Under the pieces are notes generated by a model that ran no database searches, had not been told where the DNA came from, and saw only the letters and a program-made list of their open reading frames with translations. A DNA stretch of 64,000 nucleotides from Certhia americana. Taxonomy: Eukaryota; Chordata; Aves; Passeriformes; Certhiidae. The DNA lies in contig JAGMWU010000047.1 of assembly GCA_018697195.1 (NCBI GenBank), positions 434,001 to 498,000 on the forward strand, given 5' to 3'. Shown here piece by piece: positions 51,787 through 64,000 of this stretch (its first letter is position 1; every line of letters begins with the position of its first letter). The translations under genes were made by a program, and so were the position numbers.

Positions 51787-51851
51787 TCACACACTGTGAT
51801 TTCTGAACAGAAAATCACACACTGTGATTTCTGTGTTTTCTGAACAGAAAA
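51787..51851. repeat. Imperfect tandem duplication
   Basis: The block tcacacactgtgatttct followed by gaacagaaaa occurs twice (from 51787 and from 51815). The second copy has an extra gtgttttct inserted before gaacagaaaa, itself perhaps a partial third duplication. Confidence 0.88.
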
Positions 51852-54800
51852 GTCTGTGTTTCATTCCTCAAAACCAGCACCTCATCCCCTTGCCAAAGAG
51901 ACAGAAATAACCTGTGTATTTGTTAATATATGTCATACATGGTTCTGAGCAAAAGACACAAGGAAATTAGCATCAAACCCAAAGATACTATTAATTTAAT
52001 GATAATTCTATGTCTGTTAGAGACTGGTATCAACAATTGGGTAATATTGAGAAAAAGAAGTACCCACAGTTGTTCTGGCTGTGCTGAATTTCTAGCACAG
52101 GAAGTTTTGCTGCTTCCCAGGAAACTTTGACAAACTGGAATGTTCATACCCAAGGCTGTAACAGCATCATCTCAACTGCATGTAACTACACCATTGAAGT
52201 AGTTTTATGTTACTATAGCTCCTTCTGAGGAATTTTTTTTCACTTATTTTGTCCCAGTGCTAACCCTTCTATTCTTCTGATATTAACATGGATTTAACCT
52301 TCCAAAAGCAGTTAGATGGGAGATTGGAAATTTGTGTATATTTGCTGTTGGAGTTCTATAAAAACAGAAAAGTAGTGAATATCATGAAGTTTTTATAAGT
52401 ACTGAATTAAATATATATGTTAAAAAGTTACTAGTTTATGAAGCCACATGAGAAAGTCTATATAAGAACTGATATTAGAAAACTGGGGGAAAAAAGTCAT
52501 CGATGAAAAACAAGAATCTGTCTTTTTCCCTATGCAATGTAATTTGGTTTTAACTGCATTCCTTACATACATTGTGGCTGGTCTCTTCAGAGTTTGAAAC
52601 AAAACTAGTGAAAAAAATAACCATTGATTTAAAAAAAGTTTAGACAGTAAAGAAATTTCAAGCACAAAGCTTTTCCATTAACCATGTCTCCTCTAATATC
52701 TCCAGTGCTCTTTTTTTTCACCAAGGGATAAGAACAGGGAGCATTATTTACTACAGTTTATCAAGTCCTTTCTAAAATGCAACACATCTGCAACCAGAAG
52801 TGTGTCGCAGCTTCCAAGCAAAGCCATTTTTTTTTGCCTTTCTTCTGCACCTCAAGCAATATCAACTCACTCTCAGGAACGAATAACACATAAACAAACG
52901 CCTAGTATTTCCACAGATGGTTTTGAAAGCTCTTCCACCAAAGAATTTTGATTTATGGTGGGGATTTCCCCTGGCAACTGAAAGAAATTACGTTTGCATA
53001 TACTAAAAATGAGTTACTAGATCCGGAAAAGACAGCTTGATCCAGATCACAAGAAGTACTCAGTGTATTTGGTACAACTCTGAAATGAAAAGTTGTATAA
53101 AAGGAGTGCCAAAATACTTGGCCACTTCTCCCACCTCTGAGATCACTCAGCACCAGTCAGGTCACACTATGAATTAGAGAAGAGCTATGTTTGCAGAGAG
53201 GGACCTAATACAGAACTGCAGAAGTGACCACATAAAGCTCTCCTCTTTTCCCTCTTCCACAGCCAGAAGTGGAAGATGGGTCAACGTGTGCAATTTCTGT
53301 CCTCCAAAATGAAGTTTGAAAGAATTTTGGGTGTCTGAAACACTAACTGAATATATGATAGAATCCCAGATACCATGAGTTTGCCCACACAGTCTCACAC
53401 CCCCACAGATTCATTATAGGCTCACAAAGATAATAAAGTTCAGTCTCTCTCACTTCTGCCTCCACAAGACCTGAACTCTTCCTTACACTGTTATGAAATA
53501 TGGGCTGTATTTTTCTCTACTAACCTAGATCTATGACAAAGGACAACCAGCTTCTTTATCCAGCACAAGTTTCTTTGCACAATAAAAGAGAAATAACACT
53601 TTCATGTTCTCACATCCAAATGCTGCTTTTTGTGCCCATTGTTAATAGCTCAACTCAAGCCAAAAAGCCACCCTAGAATAAAGATAATTTATTGAGATTG
53701 CATCCTCCTTGTTTTCCCACCCTTTCTCTACAACGGCAACAGCTTTAGACCAGACAGCACTAAATTTATTGATATTTTTCTTGCAGGTAGTACATATATA
53801 TTTTTCTTCTGAGTAGTACAAAGCACTGACACAGCAGTTTTTTCTCTCTTTTCCCTGTACCTCTGGGAGGACAAATCCAAGATTTTACTTCTGCCAGCTG
53901 CAGCAGTTCTGACTGCAGGAAACAGAAGGCAAACCCAACTCCGAGTCACAACACTGCCAGGAGAAAGCATTGAATGCAGCCATGACAGACTGGTTTGTTT
54001 GAAGTGGGGCTTCATTCAAAGAATAGTTGTATGTCTGGAGAGACCCATGGCATTAATTCAAGTCTGATCCCTGCCTGTGCTGTTAGCAGGAGGGAAAGAG
54101 TAGGAAATATCAAGTGCCTCTCACTCCATGCTGTCACACTCCCAGAAAGTATGGGCAAAAAATTGGGGAAATAAGCAATAAGTCACTCAAAATATGAATG
54201 TGATTTAATAGTAACTTTACAAGTTTAGTGAAAGAATTGCACTTGCAGTAAATTGAGAAAAATGGAAAAGGCTGTAGGCAGAGGCATTGCTTGCTGCTGA
54301 GCTCAAAAGGAGGCATTGCACTGCTTGCAGCCAAGCATGATCATGTCCAAAATCTTCAGGTAGAACTTTGTAGTGCTCATGAGACAGAGAGAGAGGATCT
54401 CACAGGAAGTATTGCAGGACATTACATTCTCTGAAACAAGGTCTTGTAACTCAGACCTTTTATGTTCAGTGGAGGAGTTGAGAGGTGGTGAAGGAGTCTG
54501 TTCCAATAATGAGCAAAATGTAATGCTTGTATTCACATCTGATGATGAGGAGTTAGCATGCTAACCCTGAATTAAAACTGAAACCACAAACTATTGCCAG
54601 GGTCAGCAAACTGCTATTAAAACAGCTACCAAAGTATCCATGACTGGCCATAAATCAGGTGAGATTCAAATCCATTCAATATTAATGCAGTGGAATGCCA
54701 AGAAGGTGGGTGTACTTCCTGGACAGCAGAGTTAAAATCACTGGAGTAAACACAGCAAGTGTTACTTGCCAAAATGAGAAGCTTAATTCATGGCTCCTGG

Positions 54801-55271
54801 GTGAGAAGCAGAAGAATGGTACTTAAACCTAAAAGAAATACAGTTTAAGCCCTCCTAAGCCACAAGCTGAGGTACTTATCAGCTTCTCACAAACAAACTC
54901 ACTTCCTCCAGACATGAAAATAAATAAAGGAGACCACCCACTCCCTCCCCCCCTGTAAAATGGGGGAAGATACAAGAACAGTGCAGCAAGCACTTAATGA
55001 GATAGAAGTTAAAACTCCACCTGAGAGAAACCAAGTTGAAGCAGTTAAACAACTTTAATCATTAAGGGGTAACTGGCAGGGAAGTTTGTGTTGTTTTCAT
55101 TTTCTAGGTATAGCAGCACCCCTCCACTGAAGATTAAAGGAAGCAGTTCCAAGTGGGGGAACTCTAACAGTTATGGTTTATGAAATCCCCAGCAAGGCAG
55201 GAGCATTACCTATAAAATTCTTCCAACTATAGGAGGATGTGTTCAAGAGAGAACTCTATTTTAAAGCCTTT

Positions 55272-55291
55272 GAGGTGTGTGAACACACCTC
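55272..55291. repeat. 20-bp near-perfect palindrome with AGGTGTG half-sites
   Basis: GAGGTGTGT and ACACACCTC are perfect inverted 9-mers separated by GA. Each arm contains AGGTGTG, the core of the T-box half-site. The half-sites point toward each other, unlike the classical Brachyury palindrome. T-box binding is an inference. Confidence 0.8.
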
Positions 55292-58200
55292 CTTCACAAA
55301 TCCATTCACACTTGTTTCAGTGTGCAAAGGAAATCAGTTGTACTATGGGACCTGAAGATCCCCCTGAAATTTGGTGTAGACACTCTGACGTGTTTTAATG
55401 CGATGCATTGGGGATCCCCCTCCATGGGATTTAAAAATCAAGACCTGCTATGTAATTCTGTGGCTAATTTCAGATCCTAGAGACATAGTATGGAGGAATC
55501 CCTCACACCCACCAATCACTAAAAAACATTCCAATCCTTGACTCATAAGAGGGGGGCAGTGGCTAATGAGAATTTGGTTTATAATTGCAATTGAATTGGC
55601 ATTTTAAAGACTGGAAGAGTTATTGTTCACTGTATGATTATTTGTGTTATTGCTTAAGCTGTTTATGCTTTTTCTCCTACTCTCCACTATCTTCATCACC
55701 CCTGCGGACACCTTGTGAACTGAGGAAACATCCCTGGAAAACAGTTTTGAGCCAAGTGGTGATGTAAGAAGTAATTCCGGAGCGAAATTTGCTTTTAATT
55801 TTTTTCAGGTGGGTATTTTTGTGCTTAGTTCGGGGTGTCAATATTAATAATCTTACTCCCCTCATACCAATCATAGTCAACATGGAGCATCTTCCCAGGA
55901 TGGCATTCTGGTCTGGATATAAATTAACAAATGCACCAAATGCCAGAACAGCATGTTTTAATCCATTTCCACTCACTAAAGTAGCACATTTATAGTAATA
56001 TTAATGCCAAGCAGCTCATTTTTGCAAATAACAAGTATGCAGTTACTTTATTTGCATTAATTCTCAAAATATAGCTAAGCAAATAAGGCACATCTTGCCA
56101 TGTTTTTTCACATGCTGATCTGTGATATGCACAATCAAAGGAATATTTTCCTTGACATGTGTACTGCTATGAAGAGACAATGCCAAATGCTGTACAAAAC
56201 AAACTAGTGCATGACCTTCCACGCCAGGTTTATCAAAATGTTTAAAAAGATGAAATGCAGTTGTAGGCCCAAAACCAGAGTTCATAACAGGTGCTTTTGC
56301 TCCTCCATTTTGAATAAAACTATTAACAGTGACCCTCAAAAGGAAATCAGAGATGCTTCAAGCACCAGGATGTGTGATTAGAGTGACTGTGTGAGTAGCC
56401 TTTTTATCTCAAATTTTTTTCTTTTTTAACAGGACCTCCAACATATTTTCCAATGCCATATTTGAAATTCTCTCTTCACCAGTCACACCAACATATCTGT
56501 AAACTTAATCCCACTCTCTGCACGAGTATTGAAACAGATGGTCACACCTCATTTAATTTAACACTTCTTGCTTTATCTTTCCTTCTGATGACCCTCTGTG
56601 AATCATAGCTGTTAAACTAAATCACAGTATTTAAACTGTTTTTGCGCCATAAACAACACTCCCTTGAGCTTTCTATGACTCTGACCTTTACCAGACACCA
56701 TTATTTTAATTTATATACCTGACCACAAACTCTCATCTCATCTCTATGGAACCTAATTGGTAAAGGATTACTGCCTTTGGAGAGACTCAGCACTACCAGC
56801 AAATCAGAACAGCTGACCTGCAGACAGCGTGCTTTCAAAATGATGGGGCATCAGAGTTCTATCCTGTACTGCTCCCCGTGACTGTTATGGAAACATCCAG
56901 CAGCCAGAAAACAGAAATACAAAGAATTCCAATGAATTTTAGGTGTAAAATTTTTAAGGGGGGAAACAAACAAACAAAAAACTGCAACCACTCAGTTTAT
57001 TGACTGGGATACCATATTTAGATGCTGAAAATGCCCTTGAAATAACAATAACTCAAATCTCTGTAATGGAATTCCACAGAAATTTTCAACAAGGATATGG
57101 AGAAACAAGAATTGATTCTTGAAGTGGAGTCTGGAAAAGCTTTCTGCCCCAGAGGGAAGTGTTGCCAGCCCCCCAAAATGATCAGAGAAATCATTCCATT
57201 ACTAAATGTTAATGAAGCATGTAGGATTGGAAGACGTTGGAAGGCATGACCACAGGTGTGTTTGGAGGTGAACCATTCCACTAAATTTCTGGATGGACCA
57301 GTTAATCAGAGCAGGGTGAAGTCAAACTCTGACAGTTTCAGCAAGGTCCCATAGAAATTGTTTGCCTTCCAAACACCAGAAATTTTTCTGAGACTTCTAC
57401 ATTATCTTCCCTTTTTAGTATTAAAGGAAAATATCCCAAAAACCATTTAGAAATAAGATTGCTATCCCATATTGGACCAAGCCTTCTGTGGCTTTTCAGG
57501 TATCTAAAACATTCCCTCCAAATCATTTAATGTAGAGTTCTGTTCAACATTTGATGAAATGCAAGTATCAGACATGTACAGCTGGGGAGAAGATACTTTA
57601 GTTTGTGGAATTTGCATTTTAATCAATACATAAAGAGTTTCTTAAAATATTTCTTACATAATTCCTAGACAATAAAGAAAAGGTATTGTAGACTCAATAT
57701 ATTTCCATTGAAACATGTAGTGTTTCAAAGCCTACAACAAATAATTTCCCTGTTGTGCATTCAAGTATTTCTAAAATATTAGCAAGGGAAAAGACTAAGA
57801 CAGATATAGAGATGTCATTAGAAAAACACAGCTTCCATATCAATGAAAAAAATAACTTAGATTTTTTTGCTTCTCATGTTATAATCCTGCAGATGTGACA
57901 CAGCTCAGATTTATTTAAATTAGTTTGCTTTTCTAGTGAAATATATGAGATATCTTACATATAGGAAGAAAGTTTGCGTCAGAGATGAATTTGGCACTCA
58001 GCTTTTGAAATTGTTTGTGCTGAGGCAGGTTGACTATGTGATTTCCACAGCTGTAGCAGAGTTTTCATTTACATTTTTACTGCATTTTGGTTCAATTCAA
58101 TTTGAACTCTAGGCAAGGCCTTTCTTTTTGTGAAAAATCCAGAACTGACTCTGAAGAAAGCACACAAATTTAAATGGCACAACCTTTTTCATCTGTCCAA

Positions 58201-58694
58201 TGTCCTTTATTTTCAGACAAATAGACTCATACATAACACCCTCCTGTGCATAAAGTACTGGTAACATATTCTTTACACATCAGAAAACATATTTTTGTGT
58301 GTCAGACGTGCACCAGAGGTATTGGATGTGCACAAGTGGATACAGCGGACTAAAAAAATCTCTTCTGTTCCCAACAAAGCCATAGTAAACTCTGCTAGGC
58401 TCCCTAAAAACTCATCTGTATATGGAGTGATATAGGTTATCCAAACAAAAAAATCAAGAGGGGCAAATCAGGGCTCCTAAATTTTTTACCTAGGAAACAG
58501 AAAGTTGACATTTCAAGTCTACTATCAAGGTGTCTACTTACATCCCATTAGAGAGAAGTAGTTATGGTCAAGACTGAGAAGGGCCTAAAAGAGCACAACA
58601 ATAATAGCTGCACACTCCAATTCTCCCAAGTCCCATGCAGTTACACCATAAATGCTCCATTCCTTTCAGAATGCACAGCCATGCAGAGCATCTT

Positions 58695-59399
58695 TGTCAT
58701 GGGTTGCAGTGCAAAATGTAACCAAAACTCTGTATTCTATCACCATCTGATCAAACTGGGGTGTGGGGTGGTGTAATTGTCTGCCAATGGCCAACTGTCA
58801 TTAAACCAGCTGGGGCAGTTTTCTTATCTCTGCCACAACCCAGCCTCCCTCCAGGGAGAGATCTGCTAATGGGCCATTGAGTCTCACTGATAAAATTACA
58901 TCATCCCACTGGGAAATGCTCCAGCCATGGGGAGGAGCCAAGTATTCCTACCTGGATAAAAATCTGGGAGTTGGAATACCAAGGCAGCCTTTTCCACTGG
59001 ATTCTCAGAGGAAGACCAGGCCCATCTATCACCACTGGACCTTCAGCGAAAGAACTCCACGTTTTTACAGGAGTATCACTTCAACAGAGCCACATCTGCC
59101 ACTGGGACTGCAGCCACCATTGAATGGCACTGCCACTAACACCCTGACCCACAGGGTGTCAGGCTGGATCCTGACTCTGTCAGTGGGTTTGTTTGTTTGT
59201 TTGTCTTACTGCATGTGGCTTTGTTTCATTGTTTATTTTAGTTCCCCTAATAAAGAACTGTTATTGTTATTCCCAAATCTTCACCTGAGAGCCCCTTAAT
59301 TTCAAAAGTTATAATAATTCTGAGGGATGGGGTTTAAATTCTCCATTCCAAGGGAGGCTCCTGCTTTCCTTAGCAGACACCTGTTGTTCAACCATGACG
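58695..59399 (+). mobile_element. Nearly complete solo LTR, third family (ERVL-like)
   Basis: Starts tgtcatgggttgcagtgc and ends …caaccatgacg, so the termini are inverted repeats of each other apart from mutations (the expected closing A is G). A likely 5-bp target duplication with one mismatch flanks it: atctt at 58690-58694 and ctctt at 59400-59404. Five base pairs fits ERVL-type integration. I recall the body as a common songbird LTR: ggggtgtggggtggtgtaat, gatctgctaatgggccattg, a TATA-like ggataaaaat near 58953, a (GTTT)n run, AATAAA near 59250, then agccccttaatttcaaaa and gggaggctcctgctttcctt close to the 3' end. The 140-codon frame at 58877-59299 lies wholly inside it and is not a gene. 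No internal retroviral sequence adjoins it. Confidence 0.92.
59187..59204. repeat. (GTTT)n run inside the LTR
   Basis: Four to five GTTT units. This is a slippage-prone feature shared by the LTR family as I recall it. Confidence 0.9.
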
Positions 59400-59930
59400 C
59401 TCTTCTCATCATCTAGATCCGTGCACTGGTATTCCCAAATTCTATTATTTACCCACAAACTATATGTCACACCCATGGAAAAAAAAAGGTGAGAAATGAG
59501 ACTCTATATATAAACAATATTTATCTCTGAAAGAAAATACCCAGTGTGTTTGTTCAGGGGTTACAGCTAATGTAAGCAATTATCCAGACTGACAAAAAAT
59601 TTAAACCACAGTTTTATACAAAGGTATTTATACACATATAAACACAATATATCATTATCGAAGAGTTGTCAAGGTCTCTATCCAAATATACCCAGGTATC
59701 CAGCTAATCATCCCTGGTAGAGTCATATTTCAAGACAAAAATGATGTGAGTTAAGAAATCCCACTTATACAGGTGGTAAATCATGGGATGATTTTTACAG
59801 TTGTGGCAACAAAATCACAAGTATTACCCACAGAAATATTGAAAAGTCAATTTTAAGATAATTAATCCAATAAATATACTTTAAGTTACACTATTTTAGC
59901 ATTTGGGCTTGCTCTTTAAATCTTGTTTCT

Positions 59931-60030
59931 CTTGTTAGTGATGCTTCTTTGTCATCACGTTGAAATAAAACACGTGTGATGGCATTTATGTGCTTAAATA
60001 TCTGAACAGCAGGAGAATTTCATAGCCAGA
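59931..60030. other. Candidate conserved non-coding element
   Basis: Contains an inverted repeat (catcac … gtgatg) around an E-box CACGTG, in a block of higher complexity than its flanks. It directly follows the LTR region but does not belong to it. Constraint is only suspected. Confidence 0.22.
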
Positions 60031-61947
60031 AATACAGTGCTAGCACTTGGATCTTCAGAAAATCATGAGTATATTTATTTAAAGTTTCTACTATTTATGG
60101 TTATACACTTTGTATATGAAGATCTCCCAACTAGCTGGAAATAAAATCCATTAGACAAAGAGAACATCTTATAAGGTAACACCACTCAAAGCAATTCCAA
60201 TCTGAAATTGACATGGTAGAGCACAGCACATGTTTACATTTTTAAAAATCCTACCCAAATTTGAAACACTACAAAAGAGTAGTAGTAGCACTCCTCAGAG
60301 GGTGTGCAATACACACACAGTCCTGCAGCACACATCCTAGCCAAGCAAGGTCAATCCTCATGGTGAATATACCCATGGGTACTCACCAAGCCAACTTCTC
60401 CAGGTGTGAAATCCTGCCTTCTGGGGTGCTCAGCTCAGATGGCCTCAGTTCACACACCTCCCTGGGTCTCTTTTGGAAAATACCTGCCTAGCTGATGCAG
60501 ATCACCACTCCTCCAATCGAGGCTGACCTTGCACTGCCTACCATCAAGGCTTGTTTCTACAACTTCAAGTTTCTATAAAATTAGAAAATTTCAGCTGCTC
60601 CTGACTCAAACTAAGAAGTCAAAGGTGCACTGCCCCACACCACACTCCTGAGACATTCAGCCTCTGTAGTTTTGAAAACTCATCCACAGACAAACCTAAA
60701 TAATTTTTCCTGAAACCTGAATCTTCCAGAAGTCCTATGATACTAATGAGAAGCTGCAAATGTTTAATTTTGATTGCAAAGCACAAGTGAAGAGGTGTAC
60801 TTTAAAGCATAAAATAAAATATTAGTGGGAAAATATTTCTTATTTATAGTCCTAAGGTTTATCAGACTTAAATGATGTAAAAGATTCCAGCTCTACATGA
60901 ATAGAAATCTTTGTCACTGTCCCTAAAGACTGGGTAACAGCCAGGCTCTAGGACTAACCTTTAAGGTGCTTCTTACAAAGGTGCCACAAGTCATTTAAGG
61001 TACAGAACGCAAATTTTCCTTTCTGAGAGGGGGGGATGAAGGAGAGGGGAAAGGAGAAAAGGAGAAAAGAGCATGGAAAAAACATTGTTCTTCATTTGTA
61101 GTGTATTACATGCAAAAGACTTCTTAATCTAAACCACGGCATACTGTAAATAAGTATTTTAATTGTGTCTCTAAGGTATGTCCCGGCTCTCTGAACACAG
61201 TATTTCAAAAAAAAAAGAAAAAAAAAGCATTACCTTTAGAAACAGAAACAATCATAAACTGAAGCTAGACAGATAAGATAAAGATTTTCCTTGAAGAATT
61301 TACAGCCTAGCAAGAAACATGGGAGGTTATAGAGAAGAACCATCTGTATCTCCAAATCAGATGTGCACAGGAGGGAAAGATCCATCAATCAGCTTTCATA
61401 CAGGGTTGAAATACATTTGTTGCTGCATTTTAGTTGTGGAACCACTAGATAATCCAACCATTTTACCCAACTCCTAACTTCACATGAAAAAAAATCCTTC
61501 CCCTGTAAATGTAATTTTAAAGGCTAACTTTTACCTAGAGATTTGTATACTTTCCCCATGAAAAATGTTGCTTGCTGACAAGGAGCTATTAATAAAAGCC
61601 ATTAACTTACCCCTCAAGGCTGGTAGTGGATGTGAGACAATCATGTTACAATTCACATGGTCAGCATGCCTTACTTTTGAGTAGGCCATTTTAAAGAGAA
61701 TAAAATGTTAAGTGTTTAACTCTTACCAGAAACAAACAAAAAAACCCCAACCAAACAAAAAACCCAAACAAACCCCCCCCCATGTTTGCATGTCATTAAT
61801 TTCCTGATAATCATCATTTGCTGATCTTGAGGTTTCAACAGCAAGGCACTTTCTCTTACCAGATGTAACCTTATCAAGGAAAATTTAAAAAAAAAAAAAA
61901 TTAAAAAAAGCCAATGCAAATAACATCCCCAAAGCCCACTTTATAAC

Positions 61948-61973
<26 letters not shown>
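61948..61973. repeat. A26 homopolymer
   Basis: Twenty-six consecutive A. A poly-A tail of an old retroposed copy is possible, but the sequence to its left shows no gene or SINE I recognise. Confidence 0.9.
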
Positions 61974-61978
<5 letters not shown>

Positions 61979-64000
61979 AAGTTACAATGATGCAGAAAGC
62001 CTCTGAATACCATGACCACAGGACAATATGAATCATAAGTTACAACTGATGGACCAAACTCAGTTGCATGCCAAAATTATTTTTTAAAGTCTACCTTAGG
62101 ATAGATGCAAGTCTGCACTTGGTATTAATGTGTTGCATTTAAAATGTCAAAATAAAATCTGGCTAATTTTGGATAAGCCAATTCACTTGCTATCTTTGCT
62201 GCCAATGCCTGCAGAACTTTCATGAAGATAAATTTGTCCTCTAAAAGTCTATAACAGTTTTATTGACACTGAAAACTGTAGAAAGAGCATTAAAATATTC
62301 AAACCATTCCACAAGTTCCAAAAATCACAGATGCTTTTTAAATTTTGAAACTGCACCAGAGTTCAGATATCTGGGTGAGAGGCAGAAAACAAATGAACAA
62401 GTTGGAAATACTGGGAATGAAACATATACAGCACAGCAGAGTAGCAGAACTGCTACAGGGATGCTACCTTGTTATCTGTCACTTTGGTGGCATTTATGAA
62501 ACCTCCAAAAGTTACAAATTTTGTTCGAGAGTTAGGGCTAGAGCGGTACAAAATGTTTGAGTGATCATCATGTCTTGGACATGAGCACCCATTGTAGTTA
62601 CCATAAATGCAGTTATAGGCTTTCCTGGAGACTTCTGAAAATCATAATCTGCCTTTCCAGGAAAAAGGAAATACATGAAGGATCTGCTTCAGAACAACCC
62701 ACAGACTTCCTTCAGCCCTAAATTCTTCTATGTCATTCAGTTTTTCTGCTATTGCTGTTGCCTGCCTCAGACTGAGAAAAATGACATCATACTTGTGTCA
62801 TTTATCTGTGCTCTATGGTTGTCATTACGCATCGATCATCAAATGCTTTTTTATTGACTTCTGGCAGAAGAGTATAGAAGGTTTTAGTCAAAGGAAATAT
62901 TTCCTAAAAATCTTCACAAGTAGATGTGGAGATCAAATATGTAATCAGAAGAACTTACGCCTTACAGTTGTCCCTAGACGAACACTTGTTCTTATGGCAC
63001 TGCTGTCAAACCTCATCCAGCCTGCAGATATTACAGTAGTTCAAGTACAAAAGAGTTCTCATAATCACTGTCCCTTTTTAAACAATACTTTGTGATCCTA
63101 ATATTACACTCGTTTCTCCTGAACAGAGTCATCCACACCATTTTTTAAAGTCCTCAAATGCTTTCTGTTAAGCTCCAGTATTGTTCATTCCAAGACTCAG
63201 CTAGGTCTTATAAAAGCTGCTGATGTTGGAAGACCTTCATCAAGCAGGCACTCAAGAAAAAAATAAAACCATGCAGTGATGCATGTGTTAGTTCCTGCTT
63301 GGAGCCTCAAAAGTGATCTTATCTTACACTTTTCCTTGGCACTTAGGAAAAAAACAGGTCAGTCTGAGCATTCCTATTTGGTGTCCATGGGTGGCAATTG
63401 TCCAAAAAGGCAGACCAACACGTGAAAAGGAGCACACAATTATAGCTACAGACAAGCAAAGCAGAATCTGGGCACAAGCTGCGGCAGTAGTCCTACACAG
63501 GTCAATCATTATTCAATGTGACACTATTTTTTACAGGCACATCCCAGATAATTTGAGTACACAGAACAGAGCAAAATATGAAGAAGACGACTATTCATGA
63601 AAAGATCAAACCTTTGAAAACGAACAGGGACAATGTCTACACCCTTTCATTGTACTGGTGTCTAAAAATCTCACTGTCATCCAGATCACTTCACAAAATC
63701 AGTTTGAAGCATCTGGGCTGTTTATGTGCAGGTTAGTCCTGTTCCTATTGTAAAACACCCTCCTATGCTGATGTGGCTGGCATGACCCAGAGTGACTGAC
63801 TGCCCACACCAGCTACTGCTGTAACCAGAATGGGAATGGGGCTGTCACACACTCTGCCTCTGCTCTTCCAGCTGCCTAGGTCAGTCTGGCTGATATTCCC
63901 TTGTGATGTAGGCAAGGTGTGCAGCATCCATATCTCCTAGCAATGAGACTCTGGCATGTCCTCCAGTCCACAGAGGCAGCCTTTGTACTTTGTGAAAATC

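Larger units (their letters stand above)
41001..58694. other. Unique non-coding DNA, no gene seen
   Basis: The longest gene-free, repeat-poor block in the window. ATG frames reach at most 114 codons (42820-43164), with no recognisable family. It contains a GC-richer patch at 44580-44700 (about 61% G+C by count), a (TG)7 run at 51099-51112, a 28-37 bp imperfect tandem duplication at 51787-51851, several short hairpins, and two blocks (44.3-44.5 and 48.5-48.6 kb) that look like possible conserved elements. I saw no CR1 or LTR here. Confidence 0.55.
59405..64000. other. Unique A/T-rich non-coding DNA, no gene seen
   Basis: Contains a polypurine run at about 61027-61070, a low-complexity A/C stretch near 61730-61781 ending in a run of C, A-rich runs at about 61885-61917, and an A26 run at 61948-61973. 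Frames reach 121 codons (62730-63095) without recognisable similarity. No LTR or CR1 was seen. Confidence 0.55.

Noticed and set aside
58877..59299. 140-codon + strand frame
   Set aside because: It lies entirely within the solo LTR, which does not encode protein in this family.

Overview
The window looks like bird nuclear DNA, probably from a songbird. It is A+T-rich (roughly 37-38% G+C by eye). It carries three clear 3'-end fragments of CR1 LINEs, an older CR1-type reverse-transcriptase fossil, and several solo LTRs whose sequence I remember as typical of passerine endogenous retroviruses. The CR1 calls are firm. The passerine assignment rests on memory of the LTR families and is less certain. 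There is one assembly gap of 10 N at 22396-22405.

I find no protein-coding gene and no RNA gene. The longest ATG-initiated frame is 144 codons, as expected by chance in 64 kb of this composition. None of the translations resembles a protein family I know, and several lie inside repeats (58877-59299 in an LTR, 21833-22066 in a CR1). The window is best read as intergenic sequence or the inside of a very large intron. I cannot tell which.

Layout: 1-11.85 kb is unique A/T-rich DNA with a (TA)19 microsatellite and two blocks that may be conserved non-coding elements. 11856-12284 is a solo LTR on the + strand with a 4-bp target duplication. 16.6 kb and 21.7-22.0 kb hold two antisense CR1 fragments, with a GGGAAAA polypurine tract at 17.9 kb. 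22.35 kb has an LTR-like terminus running into the N gap. 26.77-27.3 kb is a second type of solo LTR. 28.48-28.86 kb is the CR1 reverse-transcriptase fossil, and 30.1 kb another short CR1. 34596-35040 is a second copy of the 11.86 kb LTR, inverted, with the same 4-bp target duplication in LTR orientation. A GC-rich, CpG-bearing patch follows at 35.4-35.64 kb. 40.4-41.0 kb is a probable further LTR. 41-58.7 kb is unique sequence with a few palindromes and possible conserved blocks. 58695-59399 is a third type of solo LTR, almost complete. The rest, to 64 kb, is unique A/T-rich sequence with poly-A runs.

No genes can be shown to work together here. The functional content I can support is retroelement-derived promoters and polyadenylation signals, plus candidate regulatory blocks that need cross-species alignment. 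I found no convincing new system. The most distinctive structure is the inverted pair of related solo LTRs bracketing about 22 kb.
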